DNA of 64,000 bases from Ignavibacteriota bacterium (GCA_003170475.1 PMZI01000010.1:18301-82300); one strand, 5' to 3'; counted from the first letter of the stretch, positions 25,172 through 34,845 are shown. Notes: generated by a model not told the origin, from the letters alone. Numbers and translations are program-made.

Positions 25172-27190
25172 TTACTTGTCTCCTTTCTTCTCGAGCCGTT
25201 CTATTTCATCGCGAAGCTGTGCGGCACGCTCGAATTCAAGATCCTTCGCGGCACGCCGCATTTCTTCTTTGAGCTCAGCGAGAAGATCACGGCGTTGATC
25301 CGGTGTCAGGTATTTGACAACATTATCCGATACCGAAGTCGCACGGAGGCCATCCTTGCGCGCGGTCCGTTGTGCAGAGATGTCTGCAATCGCGGTTGCT
25401 GCAAGCACTTCTTCGACTGATTTATAGATCGTGACAGGAGTGATCCCATGGTCCTTGTTATATTGCATCTGTTTTTTGCGGCGTCGGTCCGTCTCATCGA
25501 TCATCCGTTCCATCGATCCGGTCACTTTGTCGGCATACAGAACGACTTTTCCGTTCGCGTTTCGGGCCGTCCGGCCTGCTGTCTGGATGAGCGAGCGCTC
25601 AGATCTGAGGAATCCCTCCTTGTCGGCATCGATGATGGCGACCAACGAGACCTCCGGAAGGTCCAGCCCTTCTCTGAGAAGATTGACCCCCACGAGCACG
25701 TCAAAATCACCAAGCCGCAAATCCCGAAGAATTTCCACGCGCTCCAAGGCATCAACCTCGGAGTGGATGTATCGGACCTTGATGCCGATGTTTAAAAGAT
25801 ACTCTGTAAGATCTTCGGCCATCCGCTTGGTCAGCGTCGTGACAAGAACGCGCTCTTTCTTCTCAGCTCGGGTCCGGATCTCTGCAATCAGGTCATCGAT
25901 TTGATGCTTGCTCGGCCGCACATTGATCTCAGGATCCACGAGACCCGTTGGCCGGATAACCTGTTCGACAAACACACCCTGGCTCTTTTCGAGCTCAAAG
26001 TCACCCGGAGTTGCGCTGACGAAGATGATTTGCTTCACCATCGAACTCCATTCGTCGAACGTCAGCGGACGATTGTCCATCGCCGAAGGAAGCCGGAAGC
26101 CGTACTGGACCAGGGTCTCCTTGCGGGAGCGGTCGCCATGGTACATTCCGCGGATTTGAGAGACGGTAACATGCGATTCATCGATGACGGTCAGGAAGTC
26201 TTCCGGGAAGTAGTCCAACAAACAGGACGGTCGCGACCCCGGCGGTCTTCCAGCGAGATGACGCGAGTAGTTTTCGATGCCCGAGCAATGTCCGATTTCC
26301 CTCATCATCTCCATATCAAAGCGAGTGCGCTGCTCGAGCCGTTGTGCCTCGAGAAGTTTCCCCTGTTCTCGTAGCTCTGCAAGCCGTTCCTTCAATTCCA
26401 CATCGATCGTCTTGAGCGCGCGTTCGATGCTTGGGCGGGTTGTGACAAACTGTTTCGCAGGATAGACGATTTCAAAATCCGTCTCAGCCAGGATCTTTCC
26501 ATCGGTTTTCTGAATGATCGAGAGCCGCTCGATTTCATCTCCAAAGAACTCTATACGAAGTGCTTCTTCAATTTCATACCCGGGGATGATCTCGACCACG
26601 TCACCGCGGACTCTGAAGGAACCCCGCGAGAATTCATAGTCGTTGCGGGTATACAACATGTCGAGCAGCTTCTTCAATATCTCGTTGCGTGAGACTTTCA
26701 GTCCCCTGCGCAATGAGAGGGTCTGCGCAAGCCATTCCTCCGGCGCACCGATGCCATAGATACAACTGACCGACGCCACGACGATGACATTTGGATCGCC
26801 GCTGAGGAGAGCGCTCGTCGCGCGCAGCCGCAGCCTGTCGATCTCCTCATTAATGGATGAATCCTTCGCAATGTACGTATCCGTCGTCGGGACGTACGCC
26901 TCCGGTTGATAATAGTCGTAATAGCTGATGAAGAACTCGACACGGTTCTTTGGAAAGAACCCTTTGAATTCACTGTAGAGTTGAGCAGCGAGGGTTTTGT
27001 TGTGGGAGAGGACCAGAACAGGTTTGTGAATATTCTTGATGACGTTCGAGATCGTAAAGGTCTTCCCGCTTCCGGTGACCCCGAGGAGAGTTTGAAACCG
27101 ATCGCCGCGTTCAACACCCTCGATCAATTGTTTGATCGCCTCGGGCTGATCGCCGCTGGGCTTGTATTCAGAGACTAGGTCGAATGCCAT
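25172..27190 (-). CDS. uvrB: Excinuclease ABC subunit B
   Basis: 672 residues, standard length. UvrB is the damage-verifying helicase-like core of nucleotide excision repair, working with UvrA and UvrC. It opens [17 protein letters not shown], has the Walker [13 protein letters not shown], the beta-hairpin region [20 protein letters not shown], helicase motifs [17 protein letters not shown] and [23 protein letters not shown], and the C-terminal UVR domain ([20 protein letters not shown]). The ATG at 27190 is immediately followed upstream by the repeats of the IVP cassette, which may carry or replace its promoter. Confidence 0.98.
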   Translation of the reverse strand: MAFDLVSEYKPSGDQPEAIKQLIEGVERGDRFQTLLGVTGSGKTFTISNVIKNIHKPVLVLSHNKTLAAQLYSEFKGFFPKNRVEFFISYYDYYQPEAYVPTTDTYIAKDSSINEEIDRLRLRATSALLSGDPNVIVVASVSCIYGIGAPEEWLAQTLSLRRGLKVSRNEILKKLLDMLYTRNDYEFSRGSFRVRGDVVEIIPGYEIEEALRIEFFGDEIERLSIIQKTDGKILAETDFEIVYPAKQFVTTRPSIERALKTIDVELKERLAELREQGKLLEAQRLEQRTRFDMEMMREIGHCSGIENYSRHLAGRPPGSRPSCLLDYFPEDFLTVIDESHVTVSQIRGMYHGDRSRKETLVQYGFRLPSAMDNRPLTFDEWSSMVKQIIFVSATPGDFELEKSQGVFVEQVIRPTGLVDPEINVRPSKHQIDDLIAEIRTRAEKKERVLVTTLTKRMAEDLTEYLLNIGIKVRYIHSEVDALERVEILRDLRLGDFDVLVGVNLLREGLDLPEVSLVAIIDADKEGFLRSERSLIQTAGRTARNANGKVVLYADKVTGSMERMIDETDRRRKKQMQYNKDHGITPVTIYKSVEEVLAATAIADISAQRTARKDGLRATSVSDNVVKYLTPDQRRDLLAELKEEMRRAAKDLEFERAAQLRDEIERLEKKGDK

Positions 27191-27209
27191 TTGTGATTTC
27201 TGATTTCGG

Positions 27210-27667
27210 ATCTCTGATTTATGATTTTTGAAGAAACCCGTGACCAGCTATTTCTCACGCCGGTTTGCTTTAGCGGTGATTTGTGTAGCGGCAAAGCTTC
27301 TCAGAAGTTGATCGGTTTCGTCCGACATTCCCTTCACTGACGACGGATTCACTTTGTTGGTGGCAGTGAGCATCTCAATCCAGAAGAGAGTTTCGTCTAC
27401 TTCCTCTTCCACGATACCTATTTTGTTGATGAAATCTGCTCGCGATCTGGAGCGGCATGCCGCACGATAGTTCGCTGCGACAGACGTCGCCGATCGGATC
27501 AACTGTCTGCTGATGACATCTGTTGATCTCCCCGGAGGAAGACTCTCGACAAAATTGATCACGTTCACCGCAAGCGCCTTGGTGCGACTTCGCAGTTCTT
27601 CAGCGTTCATCATCGAAACCACAGATGGGAATCATAAATCAAAAATCATACATCATAAATCAGAGAT
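27210..27667. mobile_element. IVP-type cassette bracketed by 16-bp inverted repeats
   Basis: ATCTCTGATTTATGAT at 27210-27225 is repeated exactly in inverted form at 27652-27667, enclosing the four-helix-bundle gene. Both flanks contain further short copies of (A/T)TCATAAATCA-type units, including a direct repeat at 27631-27641 and 27652-27662. No transposase is present. The 458-bp unit sits between the uvrB start and the stop codon of the next gene upstream, as if inserted. Mobility is inferred from structure only. Confidence 0.5.
27248..27613 (-). CDS. Four-helix-bundle protein, 23S rRNA IVP / Avd-like family
   Basis: 121 residues from the ATG at 27613 (a GTG at 27622 and an ATG at 27610 are alternatives). 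The pattern ALAVNVINFVESLP, RQLIRSATSVAANYRAA, the DFINKIGIVEEEVDETLFWIE motif (broken after VDE) and a final LLRSFAATQITAK is that of the four-helix-bundle family (TIGR02436, PF05635), whose members are encoded in 23S rRNA intervening sequences of some bacteria and include the Avd protein of diversity-generating retroelements. No rRNA or reverse transcriptase is near. Function of the free-standing copies is unknown; nucleic-acid binding is likely from its basic helices. Confidence 0.88.
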   Translation of the reverse strand: MMNAEELRSRTKALAVNVINFVESLPPGRSTDVISRQLIRSATSVAANYRAACRSRSRADFINKIGIVEEEVDETLFWIEMLTATNKVNPSSVKGMSDETDQLLRSFAATQITAKANRREK

Positions 27668-27668
27668 T

Positions 27669-28124
27669 CTAAGTTGCCTGTTCCTTCCCTCCGGTCCGGG
27701 CGATGAAGAGAAACGCATCACGAACGAAATCGGCGGCGTTCGCCTCGAATGCCGGAGGAAGCCCCTTCTTCAAGGTTTCGTACGGCACCGGACTTCCACC
27801 GGCGGAGATCGTCATATTTGGATTGATGATAATGGCGCGGGCAGCACCGGCGCACTTCATCATCACACTTGCTTTAATATTCGGGAAATTGGCTTCGATC
27901 ACCGGATCGACGCGAACAGGAATCTTCATGATCTTCATCGTTTCCCACGAATCGGCCTCTGCGTCAATGTTCTGTGTCTTCAAGTACGCGAGGCTCTCCT
28001 GAACGCATCGGCGTGCCAGGTCTGCTACCTCAGAGGCTACAAGAAGGAATTTATCACGGTCTGCGGCGAACTTACTCCACTCTTTCACGGTGTTGGCGAG
28101 AATGGCTTTGGAGGCTTCGTTCAT
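27669..28124 (-). CDS. Conserved-looking cytoplasmic protein of unknown function
   Basis: 151 residues with GAGAGGATT just before the ATG. The first 55 residues are helical (MNEASKAILANTVKEWSKFA, VASEVADLARRCVQESLAYL). The rest is mixed, with KIPVRVDPVIEANFPNIKAS, a CAGAARAIIINPNMTI stretch and FEANAADFVRDAFLFIAR. No signal peptide and no motif I can name. The stop codon lies two bases from the inverted repeat of the IVP cassette, so the natural C-terminus may have been altered by that insertion. Upstream it is divergent from the lipoprotein gene at 28285. Confidence 0.6.
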   Translation of the reverse strand: MNEASKAILANTVKEWSKFAADRDKFLLVASEVADLARRCVQESLAYLKTQNIDAEADSWETMKIMKIPVRVDPVIEANFPNIKASVMMKCAGAARAIIINPNMTISAGGSPVPYETLKKGLPPAFEANAADFVRDAFLFIARTGGKEQAT

Positions 28125-28284
28125 ACAATCCTCTCAATGATTTTGGTCTGGGGTTGCCTGCTTTGTTGCAGTGTCAAAAGGAAGTGCTGATCACCATTTC
28201 GAATCTAATATACGGCTTCGGCATGCTCCATGCAAGAGAGCAGCACCTTGCATCCATTGCATTCGTTTGGTACTTTAGGCCACC

Positions 28285-28617
28285 ATGCGTCATTTGATTC
28301 CCACCCTGTTGATCCTTTTCCTTTCCCTCGTGCTGGCGTGCGGTTGCGCAAAGCGAAAAGAGAACCTCACCGCCGAGGATGAGAAGCTCGTACCGGTTTA
28401 CACGGAACTTCTCATGGTGAGCGAAGAGTACAAAGCTTCGGCTTCGCAACCGGACACCGCAGCCTATCGGCGGGTCGTTGACTCGCTCCTGTCGAAGCAC
28501 GGACTGACGCGGGAGTTGTTTTTGCTGCAGCTGAAGGTGCTCGCTCAGTCCCCCCCTGTGTATCAGCAATTTGCCGAGAAGGTGCGCAAAGATCTCGAGC
28601 ATAGAAAACCCAAGTAG
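28285..28617 (+). CDS. Small lipoprotein, DUF4296-like
   Basis: 110 residues. Signal and lipobox: MRHLIPTLLILFLSLVLACGC, with Cys after ALAC/ACGC as lipid site. The mature part is an acidic-basic helical hairpin (ENLTAEDEKLVPVYTELLMV, then RRVVDSLLSKHGLTRELFLL and a charged end). This length and the LTRELFLLQLKVLAQSPPVY section resemble the small DUF4296-type lipoproteins of Bacteroidota. It precedes the M16 peptidase pair by 35 bp on the same strand and may be an outer-membrane-linked partner. Confidence 0.7.
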   Translation: MRHLIPTLLILFLSLVLACGCAKRKENLTAEDEKLVPVYTELLMVSEEYKASASQPDTAAYRRVVDSLLSKHGLTRELFLLQLKVLAQSPPVYQQFAEKVRKDLEHRKPK

Positions 28618-28652
28618 CCACCCTGATCATCACCACCTGAGGAGTACGCGGT

Positions 28653-30146
28653 ATGCGAAAGAATTCCGTTCGGTTTCTCCTTCTGTGTGCACTTGTCCCC
28701 TGGGTTCTTTCTGCCCAGGACGGATTCAAAGCCGTTCAGAGCCAGGTCGTTGAACACACATTGAAGAATGGACTCAAGTTTCTCATCCTTCCACGACACG
28801 ACGCGCCCGTGGTCTCTTTTCACACCTACGTCAATGTCGGCGCCGTGAACGAGAGTCGCGGGATCACGGGCCTCGCGCACATTTTCGAGCACCTGGCCTT
28901 CAAGGGAACGACCGACATCGGTACAAAAGACTACAAGCAAGAAAAAGTCGCCCTCGAGGCACTGGACAAATCCTGGACCGCATGGAGAGCCGAAGAGGTC
29001 AAGGGAGCGTTCGTCGACTCGACGAAATTGAAACAACTCCGCGATGCATTCGAGAAATCTCAGGATGCTGCATCCGCTCTCGTGGAGAACGGGGAATTCG
29101 ACAAGGCCATCGAGGAACAAGGGGGAGTCGGCCTGAACGCGAGCACGGGAGCAGACGCGACCCAATACTTCCTCAGCCTGCCATCGAACAAACTCGAGCT
29201 CTGGTTCTCCCTTGAATCGGCCCGATTCCTCGACCCGGTCATCCGCGACTTCTACAAAGAGAAAGAAGTCGTCATGGAAGAACGTAGAATGCGGACGGAG
29301 AGCAATTCCATCGGCAAACTGGTCGAAGAGTTCCTTGCCGTGGCATACAAGTCGCATCCCTACAAGGAGCCCGTGATCGGGCACATCTCGGACCTGGAAG
29401 GCATCACGCACGATGAAGCAGCGGCCTTCTTCAAGAAATACTACGTGCCTTCTAACATGGTCATCGGCATCGTGGGGGACGTCGATCCCAAGGAAACGAT
29501 CAGGCTTGCGGAAATGTACTTTGGCAGAATTCCTGCAGGTCCGGCGCCTCCCGGAGTCCGCACGGTCGAACCGGAGCAGAAGAGCGAACGGAGCGTAGTC
29601 CTGAGGGAAGAATCACAGCGTATCTTGCTCGTCGGATATAAAAAGGGATCCGTCAATCATCCTGATGCCGCAGTCTACGAAGTGATCTCAGACATTTTGA
29701 GCTCCGGCCGCACGTCGAGACTCTATAAGTCACTCATCCGAGATAAGAAGCTCGCGATCCAGGCACAGGGATTCTCAGGCTTCCCCGGTGAGAAATATCC
29801 GAATCTCTTCGCGTTTTTCGCCGTGCCTGCACAAGGCAAAACAAATGAGGAGTGCCTCGCTGCCATCGATGAAGAGATCGCCAGGCTGAAAAAAGATGCC
29901 GTCGGTGACGAAGAGCTGAAGGCAGTGAAGAACCGTGCTCGCGCAGACCTCATCCGCGGGTTAAGCTCCGATGCCGGAATGGCCGATCAGTTGACGTTCT
30001 TTCAGGCGATAACGGGGGATTGGCGCAATCTCTTCAAACAGCTTGATAAGATCAACGCGGTGACCGTCGCGGACATCCAACGTGTTGCGAACACCGTGTT
30101 CGTGAACTCGAATCGTACCATCGGCACACTTGAACCGGTGAAATAA
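28653..30146 (+). CDS. M16-family zinc metallopeptidase, catalytically complete
   Basis: 497 residues with a signal peptide (cleavage near LSAQDG). The inverted zinc motif HxxEH is present in ITGLAHIFEHLAFKGT, preceded by the usual HDAPVVSFHTYVNVGAVNES segment (broken after NVG). A second M16 domain follows (KSERSVVLREESQRILLVGY, SDILSSGRTSRLYKSLI). These peptidases act as a clamshell of two half-domains; the next gene supplies an inactive-looking half. Together they probably form a periplasmic two-subunit peptidase like the PqqL or mitochondrial processing types. GAGGAG precedes the ATG. Confidence 0.93.
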   Translation: MRKNSVRFLLLCALVPWVLSAQDGFKAVQSQVVEHTLKNGLKFLILPRHDAPVVSFHTYVNVGAVNESRGITGLAHIFEHLAFKGTTDIGTKDYKQEKVALEALDKSWTAWRAEEVKGAFVDSTKLKQLRDAFEKSQDAASALVENGEFDKAIEEQGGVGLNASTGADATQYFLSLPSNKLELWFSLESARFLDPVIRDFYKEKEVVMEERRMRTESNSIGKLVEEFLAVAYKSHPYKEPVIGHISDLEGITHDEAAAFFKKYYVPSNMVIGIVGDVDPKETIRLAEMYFGRIPAGPAPPGVRTVEPEQKSERSVVLREESQRILLVGYKKGSVNHPDAAVYEVISDILSSGRTSRLYKSLIRDKKLAIQAQGFSGFPGEKYPNLFAFFAVPAQGKTNEECLAAIDEEIARLKKDAVGDEELKAVKNRARADLIRGLSSDAGMADQLTFFQAITGDWRNLFKQLDKINAVTVADIQRVANTVFVNSNRTIGTLEPVK

Positions 30147-30158
30147 GGAGAGATGGCC

Positions 30159-32291
30159 ATGAAAACTTATCGCGTGTTGACGATTGCTCTCCTGACGTTC
30201 GGATTCGTGTTCATCGGTTCGGGACAGACTGGTTCGAAACCGCTCCAGTACAAGAAACTGAAATATCCCCCGCTGCGTCAGGTTCAGATTCCAGAACCTT
30301 TGCGGTTTCAACTGAGCAACGGAATGATCGTGTATCTTCTTGAAGACCACACGCTTCCTCTGATCGAAGGATCGGTACTTGTCCGGACGGGGTCACAGTA
30401 CGAGCCTGCAGACAAGATCGGCCTCGGGTCGCTCACCGGCCAGGTCATGCGAACCGGAGGCACGACCACAAAGACGGGGGACGAAATCGACGAAATACTG
30501 GAGAAAGTCGGCGCATCCGTCGAGACATACATTGGCATCACCTCCGGTGGCGCCCGACTTTCTGTCCTCAAGGAAGACATCGATACGGGGCTCAGCGTTC
30601 TGGCGGATCTGCTTCGAAACCCGGCATTTCGTGACGACAAAATCGAGCTCGCGAAAATCGCAGCCCGATCGGCGATCTCCCGGCGCAATGATCAAGTGAT
30701 GTCGCTTGCAGGAAGAGAGTTCAGAAAGCTCATCTATGGTCCGAATGATCCCTTTGCCCGCATGACAGAATATGAGACGATTGAAAACATCGACAAAAAG
30801 GATCTCGTTGAGTTCCACAAGAAATTCTATGCTCCGAACAATATCATGCTGGCCCTTTGGGGCGATTTCACCGCCGATGAAATGAAGGCCAAGGTCGAAA
30901 AGGTATTTGGCGGCTGGGAGCGCAGGGAGGTCAGCCTTCCGACTGTTCCGGAGCCAACGTTGGCATCCGAGAGAAGCATCAACTTCATTCCAAAGGACGA
31001 CGTGAATCAGTCCACCATTGTTCTCGGACATCTGGGAGGCGTGCTGCGCGATCCGGAGAGCGGACCGCTGAACGTTGCCGATCAGGCATTTGGAGGTGCC
31101 CAGGCATCACGTCTCTTTAAGAAGGTGAGATCTGAGCAGGGGCTCGCCTATTCGGTCGAGAGCAATTGGGGGGAGGGATACAATCGGGCGGGAGTCTTTC
31201 AGATCAACGGCTCGACGAAGTCAGGATCAACCGTTAAGATGGTGCGGTCCCTCACCATGGAGTTTGAAAATTTCGTGAAGAACGGCATCTCTGATGATGA
31301 GTTGAAATACGCCAAGGACTCGTATCTCAATTCGTACGTCTTCCGATTTGACACAAAGGGAAAGATCATCAACGAACTGATGACGCTGGAGTACGCCGGA
31401 TATCCGAAGGACTTCATACAACAGCAGCAAAAAGATATTCAAAATGCCACGAAGCAAAGTATCAACGACGCAGTGAAGAAGCGATGGAAGCCTGAATCCC
31501 TGACCCTCATGGTCGTTGGCAAAGAATCGGATTTCGATAAGCCGATGAGTTCATTGGGGATGAAGGTTCGCACGATTGATATCACGATCCCCGCCCCGCC
31601 GGAAAAATTGCCTGACCCGACACCGGAGACAATAGCAAAAGGGAAAGAGATCGTGAAGAAGACCCTGACGGCGATCGGCGGGCCGGCGCTACTGGCGATC
31701 AAGGACATCACGCTTGTGGGAAAGCAAATGCAGGTCACCGCGATGGGTGAGTATTCCATGGATGCCGAGATGAAAATCGTCCGACCGAACAAGATGATCG
31801 TTCAGATGAAGGCTCCTATGGGCGACATGACCATGGTCTTCAACGGCAGCAATGCGTGGGTGAAGAGCCAGAATGGGACTCAAGATCTGCCCGGATCGCA
31901 ACGGGAGGAAATGTTGCAGCAGGCGTACGGTGACGTCCATTACATCCTCCAGAACGCGGACAGAGGCGATTACGTCATTCAGTATCTCAAGGACGATGCT
32001 ATTGACGGAAACGCGATGGCTGTCATCCTCGTTCGCCACACACCAACAAAATTCAACGTGCAGTTGTTCATCAATTCGAAGACCGGCCTTGTGATGAAGA
32101 AGGTCACCACACAAACTGGCGAGAAAGGGCCGGTGACCGTCGAGGAGGTGTATTCAGACTATCGCGTTGCAGACGGCGTCCAGTTTCCGTTCAAGACTGT
32201 CGCAACCAGCGATGGCAAGAAATCTTCGGAACTGACATTGACCTCCGTCAAGCTGAACACGGGCATCAAGGAGGACGAGTTCAAGAAATAG
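30159..32291 (+). CDS. M16-family peptidase-like subunit lacking the zinc motif, with C-terminal lipoprotein-carrier-like domain
   Basis: 710 residues from the ATG at 30159, eight bases after GGAG (the ATG at 30153 is too close). A signal peptide is followed by two M16 domains. Where HxxEH is expected, the sequence reads LGSLTGQVMRTGGT, so it should not bind zinc. Peptide-binding features such as NREF-like RAGVFQINGSTK and LSGGASRLF-like GGAQASRLFKKVRSEQGLAY remain. From about residue 490 a beta-rich domain (IGGPALLAIKDITLVGKQM, then MKAPMGDMTMVFNG) resembles LolA/outer-membrane lipoprotein sorting-like folds. The active partner is 12 bp upstream. Confidence 0.88.
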   Translation: MKTYRVLTIALLTFGFVFIGSGQTGSKPLQYKKLKYPPLRQVQIPEPLRFQLSNGMIVYLLEDHTLPLIEGSVLVRTGSQYEPADKIGLGSLTGQVMRTGGTTTKTGDEIDEILEKVGASVETYIGITSGGARLSVLKEDIDTGLSVLADLLRNPAFRDDKIELAKIAARSAISRRNDQVMSLAGREFRKLIYGPNDPFARMTEYETIENIDKKDLVEFHKKFYAPNNIMLALWGDFTADEMKAKVEKVFGGWERREVSLPTVPEPTLASERSINFIPKDDVNQSTIVLGHLGGVLRDPESGPLNVADQAFGGAQASRLFKKVRSEQGLAYSVESNWGEGYNRAGVFQINGSTKSGSTVKMVRSLTMEFENFVKNGISDDELKYAKDSYLNSYVFRFDTKGKIINELMTLEYAGYPKDFIQQQQKDIQNATKQSINDAVKKRWKPESLTLMVVGKESDFDKPMSSLGMKVRTIDITIPAPPEKLPDPTPETIAKGKEIVKKTLTAIGGPALLAIKDITLVGKQMQVTAMGEYSMDAEMKIVRPNKMIVQMKAPMGDMTMVFNGSNAWVKSQNGTQDLPGSQREEMLQQAYGDVHYILQNADRGDYVIQYLKDDAIDGNAMAVILVRHTPTKFNVQLFINSKTGLVMKKVTTQTGEKGPVTVEEVYSDYRVADGVQFPFKTVATSDGKKSSELTLTSVKLNTGIKEDEFKK

Positions 32292-32324
32292 ACGCGGACC
32301 TTGCTCTCGAGCACAGAGAAACAA

Positions 32325-32370
32325 AAGAACCTCCAGAGGTCATTCTTCTGGAGGTTCTTCATTTCTTTCA
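32325..32370. terminator. Bidirectional terminator between the M16 operon and the histidine kinase gene
   Basis: A perfect 12-bp stem (32326-32337 with 32347-32358, nine-base loop), followed by TCATTTCTTT on the plus side and by TTTGTTTCTC on the minus side. It lies between two convergent genes. Confidence 0.85.
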
Positions 32371-32398
32371 GGAACCGCCGCGCCCGCGGCGAGGATGT

Positions 32399-34222
32399 TC
32401 AGGTTCCTCGTTTTACCGAGAACCGGAATGTACTACCCTTCCCCACCACACTTTCGACCCAGATCCTGCCACCATGCGCTTTGATGATTTCCCGGCAAAT
32501 CCAGAGACCGAGACCGGTTCCCTTGATCTTCCCAGCCTCACCCGTGTCGACTCGGGCATATTTCTGGAAAAGCCTTCCCAGGTATTCGGGCGGGACACCG
32601 AGCCCACGATCGCTCACGGAGAACAACACTTCGTCCGACTGCTGTTCGTGCTGGCTAACCACGACAGTAATATCTCCGCCAGCCGGAGAGTACTTCACCG
32701 CATTCGAGATGAGATTCTGAAGAACCTGGCGGAGTTTGTTTTGGTCGCCTCGGACATAGGAGCAGCTGACTTCGATGGAGGAGGTGAACGTGTGGCGCGC
32801 GGAGATTTTCACCATCGAGACCGCTTCCTGGATGATCGTCTCGACGTTCACAATGGTAAATTGGTAATTCAGCTGACCGGACTCGATTTTTGCTATCGAA
32901 AGAGTGTCCTCGGCGAGCAGGCTGAGACGACCGGCCTGGTCGACGATGATACTCAGGTATTCTTTCAGACGATCGGCGCTGACTTCTTTTCTGAGAAGCG
33001 ATTTCGCGGCCAGCATGATCGTTGAAAGCGGCGTCCGGAAATCATGAGAGACAATGCCGACAAAATCCGTTTTCAGCCTGTCCAGTTCCACCAACCGTTC
33101 ATTGGTGTGCTTGATTTCGTCGAAGAGACGTGCATTTCGCACGGCACTGCCGATCTGATCGCACAGTGTCTCCAGCACCAGCACATCGGTGTCGTCAAAC
33201 GCATAGAGCTTGGTATCTTCAACATTCAGGACGCCGACTACCTGATTATCGGATATAATGGGAAGAGCGAGCTCGGAATTCGTATTGTGATATTGATGTG
33301 AAAGAAATCTGGAATCAAGGCTGACGTCGTTGGCGAGGACATATTGCCCATGCTCTGCAACCCAGCCGATGATGCCTTCGCCGACTCTCTGTCGATAGCC
33401 GTGAGGCAGGAAGTCGATGTAGTTTCCGGAATGCGCAGACAGAACCAGATCTTGCTCTTCGACACTCTGCAGAAAGATGGTCACGTCAAAATACTGGAAA
33501 TTCTTCTGGATCGCTTCCGCTGCCGAGGAAAGGAGTTCGTCAATGTTCAACGTCGACGTGAGCTTCCGTGCAACTTGATTTACCAAACTGATCTGAGCGA
33601 CCCTTTTCTGCGCCCGCTCCATCAAGCTTGTGTGCCGCAGAGCGATCGCCATCTGGAGACTCAGAAGCTGAGCAAGCCAGATATCGGGGTCGATGAACGC
33701 ACCGGGTTTCGACGATCCGAACACCAGTGCACCGATCATGTCCTCGTGAGTATGGATCGGGACAATGATGAGAGAGCGGATCCCCAGATCCTTCAGCTTG
33801 CCTTCGAGTGACGGATGGAATGCCGGCGCCGAGTCAATATCCACCATGATGCCCGCATTGTTCTGGATAGACCAGCCGGGCATGCCGACATCAACAGAGA
33901 AGTGCTTGTGTTCGAGCTCAATGGCATCCATCAGCGGCGAAAGAGTGCTGATGACATAGTGGGTCTTGTTGTGACTCAGCAGGCCTGCAAATGCGCATTC
34001 CCCTTCGATCAACCGTTTGAGGTTGTCTTTTAAAATACGAATGATCTCCTCACGAGATCGTGATGCATCAACCTTCAGCGAGAGCTCAGAAAGTATGTTC
34101 ACTCTTGAGCTAAACTCGTGCGCTTCCATCAAGCGCAACCTCATTTCCTCTGGAGAGAGAAAATCGAGGTTTTCAGGAGGCTGCCATTCTGGAGACATAG
34201 CTTGTTTGGGAGTCGATTTCAC
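32399..34222 (-). CDS. Sensor histidine kinase with two GAF domains
   Basis: 607 residues, soluble (no membrane segment). GAF domains at about 40-200 and 225-365; HisKA with the phospho-acceptor histidine in FVGIVSHDFRTPLSTI; HATPase with N box LRQVLQNLISNAVKYSPAGG, G1 DRGLGVPPEY and G2 IKGTGLGLWICREII. The GAF domains have no obvious chromophore cysteine, so ligand is unknown. No response regulator is adjacent. The start is uncertain: GTG at 34222 or ATG at 34198. It begins 23 bp after the GNAT gene and appears to be the last gene of the purM transcript. Confidence 0.93.
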   Translation of the reverse strand: MKSTPKQAMSPEWQPPENLDFLSPEEMRLRLMEAHEFSSRVNILSELSLKVDASRSREEIIRILKDNLKRLIEGECAFAGLLSHNKTHYVISTLSPLMDAIELEHKHFSVDVGMPGWSIQNNAGIMVDIDSAPAFHPSLEGKLKDLGIRSLIIVPIHTHEDMIGALVFGSSKPGAFIDPDIWLAQLLSLQMAIALRHTSLMERAQKRVAQISLVNQVARKLTSTLNIDELLSSAAEAIQKNFQYFDVTIFLQSVEEQDLVLSAHSGNYIDFLPHGYRQRVGEGIIGWVAEHGQYVLANDVSLDSRFLSHQYHNTNSELALPIISDNQVVGVLNVEDTKLYAFDDTDVLVLETLCDQIGSAVRNARLFDEIKHTNERLVELDRLKTDFVGIVSHDFRTPLSTIMLAAKSLLRKEVSADRLKEYLSIIVDQAGRLSLLAEDTLSIAKIESGQLNYQFTIVNVETIIQEAVSMVKISARHTFTSSIEVSCSYVRGDQNKLRQVLQNLISNAVKYSPAGGDITVVVSQHEQQSDEVLFSVSDRGLGVPPEYLGRLFQKYARVDTGEAGKIKGTGLGLWICREIIKAHGGRIWVESVVGKGSTFRFSVKRGT

Positions 34223-34245
34223 AGTGCCTGTTGTGACCTTACCAC

Positions 34246-34845
34246 CTATGACTTATGAACGGATGTCGTCCGTTCTTTGTTTTCGATGCCGCGGGCAACG
34301 GACCAATCCTTCGCCAACATGCCATAGACGACGTGGTCCACATAGTGATCATACAGCCATTCTGCCTCACGAAGAAGCCCTTCAGCTTTGAACCCAAGAC
34401 GTTCAGGAATACCTCGGCTTTTGAGGTTTCCTTCGGCACAACGAATTTCAATTCGATTCAGCTTCCATTCTTCGAACGCATATTCCACCAGCGCCCGACA
34501 TGCTTTCGTCATGATTCCCTTGCCCTGAAATCGCCCATCAAGCCAGTACCCGATGCACGTCGAACGATTTGCCCATTCCAAATGGTGGTAGCCGATGATA
34601 CCAACTATTTGGCCATGATGCCATATCGCTGTCTGAAAACCCTGGTTCGAAGACAGCTGATGCATCGTTGACTCGACGAAAACGATCATTTCGTCGATGG
34701 TGCGGGTCAGATCCAGCCAAGGGAGCCATTCTCGAAGATATGGCCTGTTGATGTCGACGAGCAGCAGCAGATCCTCTGCCTCGCGCAACTCCAGGCTCTT
34801 GAGAAACAGTCCCTCCTCAATCGCGATTTTTACCATTCCTCCCAT
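34246..34845 (-). CDS. GNAT acetyltransferase, RimL/YdaF-like
   Basis: 199 residues. It transfers acetyl from acetyl-CoA, in this subfamily often to ribosomal-protein N-termini or small amines. The acceptor side begins LELREAEDLLLLVDINRPYLREWLPW (broken after LVD), the middle strand is STCIGYWLDGRFQGKGIMTKA with the CoA loop QGKGIMTKA, followed by LNRIEIRCAEGNLKSRGIPERLGFK. The ATG overlaps the upstream stop by one base (TAATG), so it is translationally coupled to the DUF2721 gene. Substrate unknown. Confidence 0.9.
   Translation of the reverse strand: MGGMVKIAIEEGLFLKSLELREAEDLLLLVDINRPYLREWLPWLDLTRTIDEMIVFVESTMHQLSSNQGFQTAIWHHGQIVGIIGYHHLEWANRSTCIGYWLDGRFQGKGIMTKACRALVEYAFEEWKLNRIEIRCAEGNLKSRGIPERLGFKAEGLLREAEWLYDHYVDHVVYGMLAKDWSVARGIENKERTTSVHKS

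Noticed and set aside
27248..27622. IVP gene as evidence for a 23S rRNA gene or a diversity-generating retroelement here
   Set aside because: No rRNA sequence, reverse transcriptase or template/variable repeat lies nearby; the gene is free-standing.
28563..29411. A 282-residue frame on the minus strand
   Set aside because: Antisense to the M16 peptidase, which carries HxxEH and a signal peptide; composition of the antisense product is not protein-like.
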